This document shows positions 57,411 to 64,000 of a stretch of DNA of 64,000 nucleotides, piece by piece. A model generated the notes under the pieces. It did not search any database. It saw only the letters and a program-made list of their open reading frames with translations, and was not told where the DNA came from. Numbering within the stretch: the stretch's first letter is position 1; each line of letters opens with the position of its first letter. Made by a program: the position numbers and the translations under genes. Source of the stretch: Timema cristinae (taxonomy: Eukaryota > Arthropoda > Insecta > Phasmatodea > Timematidae); the NCBI GenBank assembly GCA_039000515.1, contig JBCFYV010000012.1, positions 121,728,605-121,792,604 of the forward strand. Direction: 5' to 3'.

Positions 57411-57549
57411 GATAGCTAGAAAGTAAAAACAGCCTTTTGGCCCGTTAAATCGTTAAATTATACGCCAGGGGGGCTCAAGTCTGCGACCTTTTGGCAACAA
57501 AACGAACCAATAGCAGTGCTTCTATAGATGCTGACCTGAAACTTTTTTT

Positions 57550-57965
57550 TTGTACCACGTCTTACTACCAGTTCGGGCTCTACACTTTTTCACTAATTAA
57601 ATTAACGGGCCAGAGATTAGGAAGATTGAATTTAAAGACGGTCCATCCGCATTTGCGTAGAAAGAGAGAGAGATAGAGTAGAAAATCATCTATAAATAAA
57701 CCACCCTCAGTACACCCCGTCCAGGATTCAAACACTGATATCATCATCGGCAGTCCAGTCTAAGCATCATTCTCGCTATAGACTGGATTGCCAAATACGA
57801 GGAGATCGGGGTTTGATTACCGATCTGGTGTATAAAGGTTGGTTTTTTTTACTAAGTGGCTTTCCACTCTCTTTCCACACAAATGCTGGTAGACTTCCTT
57901 CTCCCCTAACATATTATCTTAATTAGTACATAGGGGTAAAAACTTAACGGGTAGTAAGATGCAGT
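57550..57965. mobile_element. two SINE family B copies in inverted orientation
   Basis: 57550-57770 is reverse (ACCACGTCTTACTACCAGTT, body, CACTGATATC). 57771-57965 is forward (TAGACTGGATTGCCAAATAC, GGGTTTGATTACCGATCTGG, GGCTTTCCACTCTCTTTCCA, GGGTAGTAAGATGCAGTG). They lie almost back to back and could form a hairpin transcript. Confidence 0.78.
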
Positions 57966-58297
57966 GACAAAAAATAAAGTTCAACCCTCATATGGTATTG
58001 AAGCAAAGTCTTTCAGACACGTTCTCCCTTACCACTCAGCTATTAAGATTCAGGTTGTAAATAAGACTAACATTATATTTTTAAATAAAAACTCCATGTC
58101 ATCAGCCCGTAATCAAACCACGCTTATCAAGCTGTCACCGTATGTTGGTGAAGCTAGTGCCAACTTCTTCTGACAGATGGTGTCATGTGGTCAGCACAAC
58201 AAGCTCTCCAGCCGTTAATCTCAGTTTACTAAACCGGAGCCACTACTTTTTTCCCTTCAAGTATCTGACCCCGCCGTTACAGAAGCACTGCTTCACA

Positions 58298-58372
58298 GAA
58301 AATTTGAAAGCCACGGGCATCGATCCTGGGACCTCTGTATCTGTAGACAGGCACTCTGATCACTAGACCACA
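58298..58372 (-). mobile_element. tRNA-like SINE head of a third type
   Basis: Reverse complement reads TTGTGGTCTAGTGATCAGAG, then GTGCCTGTCTACAGATACAG and AGGTCCCAGGATCGATGCCC: A-box and B-box positions are right for a tRNA but paired arms are poor. The body does not match family A or B. Confidence 0.5.
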
Positions 58373-58545
58373 AAAGATAACGTTATATATTTATTTATCT
58401 TAAGACCCGCCACCGGAAATAACGTTTTCAATAAAAGCGCACGCCACTTTTAAAATAATTACGTTAAAGAATAAAGAAAAGGAATCCACCCACAATGGAA
58501 GTATTGGGGAAGAAAAACTTTTTAAAAAAAGTGTCCTGGCCTGTG

Positions 58546-58642
58546 AAGTAATGTTCCACATGGCAACACGAGGCAACACGTCTCCCAGTGTATCGTGATG
58601 TTCCACATGGCAACACGAGGCAACACGTCTCCCAGTGTATCG
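58546..58642. repeat. 46-bp tandem duplication
   Basis: GTTCCACATGGCAACACGAG, GCAACACGTCTCCCAGTG and TATCGTG occur twice in succession, identical. Confidence 0.95.
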
Positions 58643-58944
58643 TGCCGTGTGTGTGAGTGAGTGAATGTGTGCGGGTAGCTCCTCATACAGTCACACATGC
58701 CCCCGGTTATATACGGGTTATTATTTCATAGAAGCCAATTGAAGACAATTTAGCCTCGTTTAGTTTCAATTGGATGAAACATCCTTCCCCCCCTCCTCTC
58801 CTAATATTCATTCTTCCCTCTCCCCCCTTCCCCGTTCTTCTGACGGCGGGACAACTGAGGCAACTTTCGTAGAGGCGAGGATGTCTGCATGCAAGCAACA
58901 CTGAGCTAAGGGACCAACCACTCACATCTTCTTAGCGCCGCGTC
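58643..58944. other. GC-richer spacer, no gene seen
   Basis: Contains GTGTGTGTGAGTGAGTGAAT and pyrimidine-rich stretches. No coding recognised. Confidence 0.45.
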
Positions 58945-58950
58945 TTTAGG

Positions 58951-58955
<5 letters not shown>

Positions 58956-58983
<28 letters not shown>

Positions 58984-59251
58984 GCACCGCGTCTTACTAC
59001 CCATTCGGGTTATACGCACTTACGCTAATGTGTAATGGTAGGGTGATTGTGAGATGAAATGAAGGACCTACAGTTTAACGTGGGATCCGAACCACGGCGG
59101 AGGCCTGGCATTACCCACATTCACAAGATGTCTTGTCAGAGGTGAAGAAAGGGTTTGGAAATCAGATAAATCTGTGCCGGGACCGAGGATTGAACCCGGG
59201 ACCACCAGCACAGAAGTCCGACACCTTACCTCTAGACCACCAGGTCACCCT
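58956..59251 (-). mobile_element. SINE family A copy 5, full length with target duplication
   Basis: (ATT)n, GCACCGCGTCTTACTACCCA, body, then the head TAGACCACCAGGTCACC. Perfect 11-bp target duplication TTTAGGGTATT at 58945-58955 and 59252-59262. Confidence 0.96.
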
Positions 59252-59467
59252 TTTAGGGTATTCCTTAGGCCTAAATTACGTAATGGTTTTTGGGGATCAG
59301 GGGGGCTCAGTGTGTTCTTACGAAGGAGGAGGGGGATCAAAATCCATATGACCTAAGGTTATTTACCAATGTTTACGGTAAGACAAAATTTTGACAGGAA
59401 ATAAATATATTAATTATAAAATGTAACTTATATTTCATTAACTTACAACTAATTTTTTTATTTTTTA

Positions 59468-59714
59468 TTTTATTTTCGCGTCTTACTACCCGTTCGAGTC
59501 ATACGCCTGAGTGTTAATTAAACTAACCTTTAAGGATAAGAAAGGTTTAGTTTATATTAAGTGCAGCCGCATTTGCGTGAAGCAAGAGTGAAAAGCCATT
59601 TAGAAAAAAAAATCTCCCACAGTGCTCCCGACTGGGGTTAAACCCCAATAACCCCGTCTTCAGCAGTCTGGTCTATTGCGAGAGAAGCACATTAGACCAT
59701 GCGGTCACCAAAAC
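59468..59714 (-). mobile_element. SINE family B copy
   Basis: Tail TCGCGTCTTACTACCCGTTC, body CAAGAGTGAAAAGCCATTTA, B-box GGGGTTAAACCCCAATAACC, head GACCATGCGGTCACC. Confidence 0.88.
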
Positions 59715-59737
59715 ATGTTTCAGGGGTTTTAATATAA

Positions 59738-59739
<2 letters not shown>

Positions 59740-59768
<29 letters not shown>

Positions 59769-60048
59769 GCACCGCGTCTTACTACCCATTCGGGTTGAAC
59801 GCACTTACACTAATGTGTAATGGTAGGGTGATTGTGAGATGAAATGGAGGACCTACAGTTTAACGTGGGATCCGAACCACGGTGGAGGCCTGACATTCCA
59901 CACAGTCACAAGTTGTGATTAATACACGTCTTGTTAGAGGGGAAGGAAGGGTTTGGTAATCAGATAAATATGTGCCGTGACCGAGGATTGAACCCCGGAC
60001 CCGCAGCACATAAATCTTACACCTTACCCCTAGACCACCAGGTCACCC
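59740..60048 (-). mobile_element. SINE family A copy 6, full length with target duplication
   Basis: (ATT)n, GCACCGCGTCTTACTACCCA, body with the TGTGATTAATACACGTC subfamily block, head TAGACCACCAGGTCACC. Perfect 12-bp target duplication TTTAATATAAAT at 59728-59739 and 60049-60060. Confidence 0.96.
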
Positions 60049-60119
60049 TTTAATATAAATAGAAAAAACACAAAGCTATATATTTCTTTAGCAAATTTTA
60101 ACCAAGTGTAGGCTATATA

Positions 60120-60236
60120 ATGGTAGCCAGTACCAAGTGGCAGAACCAGTATACTTTTTATGATTCACGCGACGCTAGATGATGACGTGCTAGTTAGCAC
60201 ACTGGATTTCAAGTACGAGCTAGTGTCGTGTGATAC
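60120..60236. mobile_element. short dispersed repeat related to 38.3 kb
   Basis: Reverse complement shares TATCACACGACACTAGCTCG and CCAGTGTGCTAACTAGC with 38285-38330. Ends at the SINE-tail fragment. Confidence 0.45.
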
Positions 60237-60282
60237 GGGCTTAAGCGTATAACCCGAATGGGTAGTAAGACGCGGTGCTAAA

Positions 60283-60319
<37 letters not shown>

Positions 60320-60320
60320 G
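60237..60320 (+). mobile_element. SINE tail-only fragment
   Basis: Only TTAAGCGTATAACCCGAATG, GGTAGTAAGACGCGGTGCTA and (ATT)n are present: an extreme 5' truncation, or the 3' end of the partner LINE. Confidence 0.7.
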
Positions 60321-60714
60321 ACCTGGTTTAGAGTAATTAGCTTTCCTTTACAAATAAACAACACAAACTTCAACATTTGCACGCGAGCTATAGGATAATT
60401 CCACAGCCCTGCTCGGTGATTTCACAACACCAATTTGTCGAAGGTCCTCGAACATGCACGGAAATGACCGAACAAGTGAGGCTGTCGAACCAAAGGAAAT
60501 AATATCTGTAAAACGTTATCTCCCTCCGTTTTGATTTAGTTCACCGAGGCGAGAGAGAGCTGTCTTTAAGACGTGTTCATTTTATAATCATTGCTAGTAC
60601 ACCTATATTTTTGGATTAGTACCATAAACGATCTCTTAGGTTCTGAATGACTTCATCGCATTGGCGGGCACGGGGATGTATTCCAAGGCCCGCCTTGCCT
60701 TCTCAATATATTCT

Positions 60715-61258
60715 CTGTCTACTCAGTATATTAGAGCCATCTTATCTACTCAGTATATGAGAGCCATCTTGTATAACCAGTATATTAGAGCCATTTGTCT
60801 ACTCAGTATATTAGAGCCATCTTGTCTACTCAGTATATTAGAGCCATCCTGTCTACTCAGTATATGAGAGCCATCTTGTCTAACCAGTATATTAGAGCCA
60901 TCTTGTGTACTCAGTATATTAGAGCCATCCTGTCTACTCAGTATATGAGAGCCATCTTGTCTAACCAGTATATTAGAGCCATCTTGTCTACTCAGTATAT
61001 TAGAGCCATCTTGTCTACTCAGTATATTAGAGCCATCCTGTCTACTCAGTATATGAGAGCCATCTTGTCTAACCAGTATATTAGAGACATCTTGTCTACT
61101 CAGTATATTAGAGCCATCTTGTGTACTCAGTATATTAGATCCATCATGTCTACTCAGTATATTAGAGCCATCCTGTCTACTCAGTATATGAGAGCCATCT
61201 TGTCTAACCAGTATATTAGAGCCATCTTGTGTACTAAGTATATTAGAGCCATCCTGTG
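60715..61258. repeat. 30-bp minisatellite, about 18 copies
   Basis: Unit TCTACTCAGTATATTAGAGC plus CATCTTG-type sequence, about 30 bp, with CTAACCAG and GTGTACTCAG variants in an ordered pattern. Open on both strands because 30 is a multiple of three; not called as a gene. Confidence 0.95.
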
Positions 61259-61489
61259 TCACGCTCCACTATTTGCAGACCGGAGAAAAAGAGAGTGTCA
61301 CATGGCACGTTGTGGCTTTGAGTCCTGGTGAGAGAGATGACATCTCTCATGAGATGCTGGGACACTGATGGCGAGGGTAAAGGGGAGGGGGTCAGGCTGG
61401 TCCAAGCTCTGATCGGCCACCTGCAGCACACACCCGGAGGATCAAGGATTCGACGACAGGATCAAGCACTGGCTTGGCTAAATATCGTA
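61259..61489. other. unique spacer between two arrays
   Basis: GC-richer, with TGTGGCTTTGAGTCCTGGTG (B-box-like). Short frames on both strands lack recognisable features. Confidence 0.4.
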
Positions 61490-64000
61490 CTGAGGGTCTC
61501 CCTCAGGCGATACCTTAGGGAGGATAGTACCTAGGGATCTCCCTCAGGCGATACCTTAGGGAGGATAATACCTAGGGATCTCCCTCAGGCGATACTTTAG
61601 GGAGGATAGTACCTAGGGATCTCCCTCAGGTGATACCTTAGGGAGGATAATACCTAGGGATCTTCTACAAGTGAAACCTTAGGGATGAGAGTACCTAGGG
61701 ATCTTCCTTAGAAGAAACCTTAGGGATGAGATTACCTAGGGTTCTTCTACAGATGAAACCTTAAGGATGAGAGTACCTAGGGATCTTCCTCAGGTGAAAC
61801 CTTAGGTATGAGAGTACCTAGGGATCTTCCTTAGAGGAAACCTTAGGGATGAAAGTACCTAGGGTTCTTCCTCAGGTGAAACCTTAGGGATGAGAGTACC
61901 TAGGGATCTTCCTTAGATGAAACCTTAGGGATGAGAGTACCTAGGGTTCTTCCTCAGGTGAAACCTTAGGTATGAGAGTACCTAGGGATCTTCCTTAGAG
62001 GAAACCTTAGGGATGAGAGTACCTAGGGATCTTCTACAGATGAAACCTTAAAGATGAGAGTACCTAGGGTTCTTCCTCAGGTGAAACCTTAGGTATGAGA
62101 GTACCTAGGGATCTTCCTTAGAGGAAACCTTAGGGATGAGAGTACCTAGGGATCTTCTACAGATGAAACATTAAGGATGAGAGTACCTAGGGATCTTCCT
62201 CAGATGAAACCTTAGGGATGAGAGTACCTAGGGATCTTCCTTAGATGAAACCTTAGGGATGAGAGTACCTAGGGTTTTTCCTCAGGTGAAACCTAAGGGA
62301 TGAGAGTACCTAGGGTTTTTCCTCAGGTGAAACCTAAGGGATGAGAGTACCTAGGGATCTTCCTTAGAGGAAACCTTAGGGATGAGAGTACCTAGGGATC
62401 TTCCTTATATGAAACCTTAGGGATGAGATTACCTAGGGTTTTTCCTCAGGTGAAACCTAAGGGATGAGAGTACCTAGGGATCTTCCTTAGGCGATACCTT
62501 AGGGATGAGAGTACCTTGTGTTCTTCCTCAGGTGAAACCTTAGGGATGAGAGTACCTAGGGATCTTCCTCAGATGAAACCTTAGGGATGAGAGTACCTAG
62601 GGTTCTTCCTCAGGTGAAACCTTAGGGATGAGAGTACCTAGGGATCTTCCTCAGGTGAAACCTTAGGGATGAGAGTACCTAGGGTTCTTCCTCAGGTGAA
62701 ACCTTAGGGATGAGAGTACCTAGGGATCTTCCTTAGATGAAACCTTAGGGATGAGAGTACCTAGGGTTTTTCCTCAGGTGAAACCTAAGGGATGAGAGTA
62801 CCTAGGGATCTTCCTTAGAGGAAACCTTAGGGATGAGAGTACCTAGGGATCTTCCTTATATGAAACCTTAGGGATGAGATTACCTAGGGTTCTTCCTCAG
62901 GCGATACCTTAGGGATGAGAGTACCTAGGGTTTTTCCTCAGGTGAAACCTAAGGGATGAGATTACCTAGGGTTCTTCCTCAGGTGAAACCTTAGGGATAA
63001 GAGTACCTAGGGATCTTCCTTAGATGAAACCTTAGGGATGAGAGTACCTAGGGTTTTTCCTCAGGTGAAACCTTAGGTATGAGAGTACCTAGGGATCTTC
63101 CTTAGAGGAAACCTTAGGGATGAGAGTACCTAGGGATCTTCTACAGATGAAACCTTAAAGATGAGAGTACCTAGGGTTCTTCCTCAGGTGAAACCTTAGG
63201 GATGAGAGTACCTAGGGATCTTCCTCAGGTGAAACCTTAGGTATGAGAGTACCTAGGGATCTTCCTTAGATGAAACCTTAGGGATGAGAGTACCTAGGGA
63301 TCTTCCTTAGATGAAACCTTAGGGATGAGAGTACCTAGGGATCCTCCTTAGATGAAACCTTAGGGAGGAGATTAGCTAGGGTTCTTCCTCAGGTGAAACC
63401 TTAGGGATGAGAGTACCTAGGGATCTTCCTCAGTTGAAACCTTAGGGATGAGAGTACCTAGGGATCTTCCTCAGGTGAAACCTTAGGGATGAGAGTACCT
63501 AGGGTTCTTCCTCAGGTGAAACCTTAGGGATGAGAGTACCTAGGGATCTTCCTTAGAGGAAACCTTAGGGATGAGAGTACCTAGGGATCTTCCTTATATG
63601 AAACCTTAGGGATGAGATTACCTAGGGTTCTTCCTCAGGTGAAACCTTAGGGATGAGAGTACCTAGGGATCTTCCTTAGAGGAAACCTTAGGGATGAGAG
63701 TACCTAGGGATCTTCCTTATATGAAACCTTAGGGATGAGATTACCTAGGGTTCTTCCTCAGGCGATACCTTAGGGATGAGAGTACCCAGGGTTTTTCCTC
63801 AGGTGAAACCTAAGGGATGAGATTACCTAGGGTTCTTCCTCAGGTGAAACCTTAGGGATAAGAGTACCTAGGGATCTTCCTTAGATGAAACCTTAGGGAT
63901 GAGAGTACCTAGGGTTTTTCCTCAGGTGAAACCTTAGGTATGAGAGTACCTAGGGATCTTCCTTAGAGGAAACCTTAGGGATGAGAGTACCTAGGGATCT
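61490..64000. repeat. 41-bp minisatellite running off the window end
   Basis: About 61 copies of ACCTAGGGATCTTCCTCAGG plus TGAAACCTTAGGGATGAGAGT-type sequence. The first four units (61490-61660) use a GCGATACC/GGGAGGATA variant, and higher-order blocks repeat (e.g. 62600-62990 and 63480-63870). Each unit has CTCAG/GTGAAA, donor-like on the plus strand. Confidence 0.95.

Noticed and set aside
60750..61331. 170-178 residue frames on both strands
   Set aside because: Both come from a 30-bp tandem repeat, open on two strands only because the unit is a multiple of three.

Overview
This is a eukaryotic, AT-rich, repeat-dense window, most likely from an arthropod and plausibly an insect. I infer that from a spliced ABCC-type transporter gene with long introns, tRNA-derived SINEs, hAT-type elements and a non-LTR retrotransposon of R1-clade type. 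The species cannot be fixed from sequence alone. There is no prokaryotic, CRISPR or genuine tRNA/rRNA content.

The left 39.4 kb is one gene on the minus strand, an ABCC4/MRP4-like (ABC subfamily C) transporter. Twelve exons can be placed, and a thirteenth is possible at the left edge. In transcription order they are 39413-39303, 38104-37970, 36313-36109, 32951-32729, 27987-27831, 24647-24509, 21572-21462, 20034-19830, 18475-18194, 15445-15262, 14415-14261, 2436-2216 and perhaps 99-1. They encode the end of the N-terminal segment, TMD1, all of NBD1, the linker and the start of TMD2. The N-terminus was not found, and the rest of TMD2 and NBD2 lie outside the window. Splice phases agree from exon to exon, once single-base indels in exons H, I and K are allowed for. 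The one exception is the weak exon M call, whose join would read TGA.

The most unusual content is how tandem arrays relate to these exons. Several minisatellites are repeated copies of exon-intron junctions of the gene itself. The 41-bp array (33.0-36.1 kb) repeats the 3' end of exon C plus its GTAAGT/GTGAGT donor about 75 times. The 31-bp array (22.3-24.5 kb) repeats the end of exon F plus a donor about 70 times. The 54-bp array (21.55-22.18 kb) repeats the acceptor and first codons of exon G about 11 times, in frame. Smaller examples flank exons J, K and H. Two introns are therefore made almost wholly of duplicated splice sites.

The intron between exons D and E holds a 5'-truncated R1-clade element inserted in an (ACAT)n tract and a second LINE fragment in the opposite orientation. 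Two SINE families with different tRNA-like heads but one common 3' tail are scattered throughout; four copies have perfect 11-13 bp target-site duplications. hAT remnants, palindromic MITEs and an ACAGACAG-tailed repeat family fill much of the rest.

The right side (39.8-64 kb) holds further large arrays: 30 bp at 39.8-41.0 kb, 36 bp at 44.4-48.9 kb, 30 bp at 60.7-61.3 kb and 41 bp from 61.5 kb to the window end. It also holds one plus-strand unspliced coding region at 49.9-52.0 kb of unknown function, broken by about three frameshifts. Frameshifts in both genes and ragged array units at 4.7-7.7 kb suggest an assembly with residual single-base indel errors, though partial pseudogenisation cannot be excluded.
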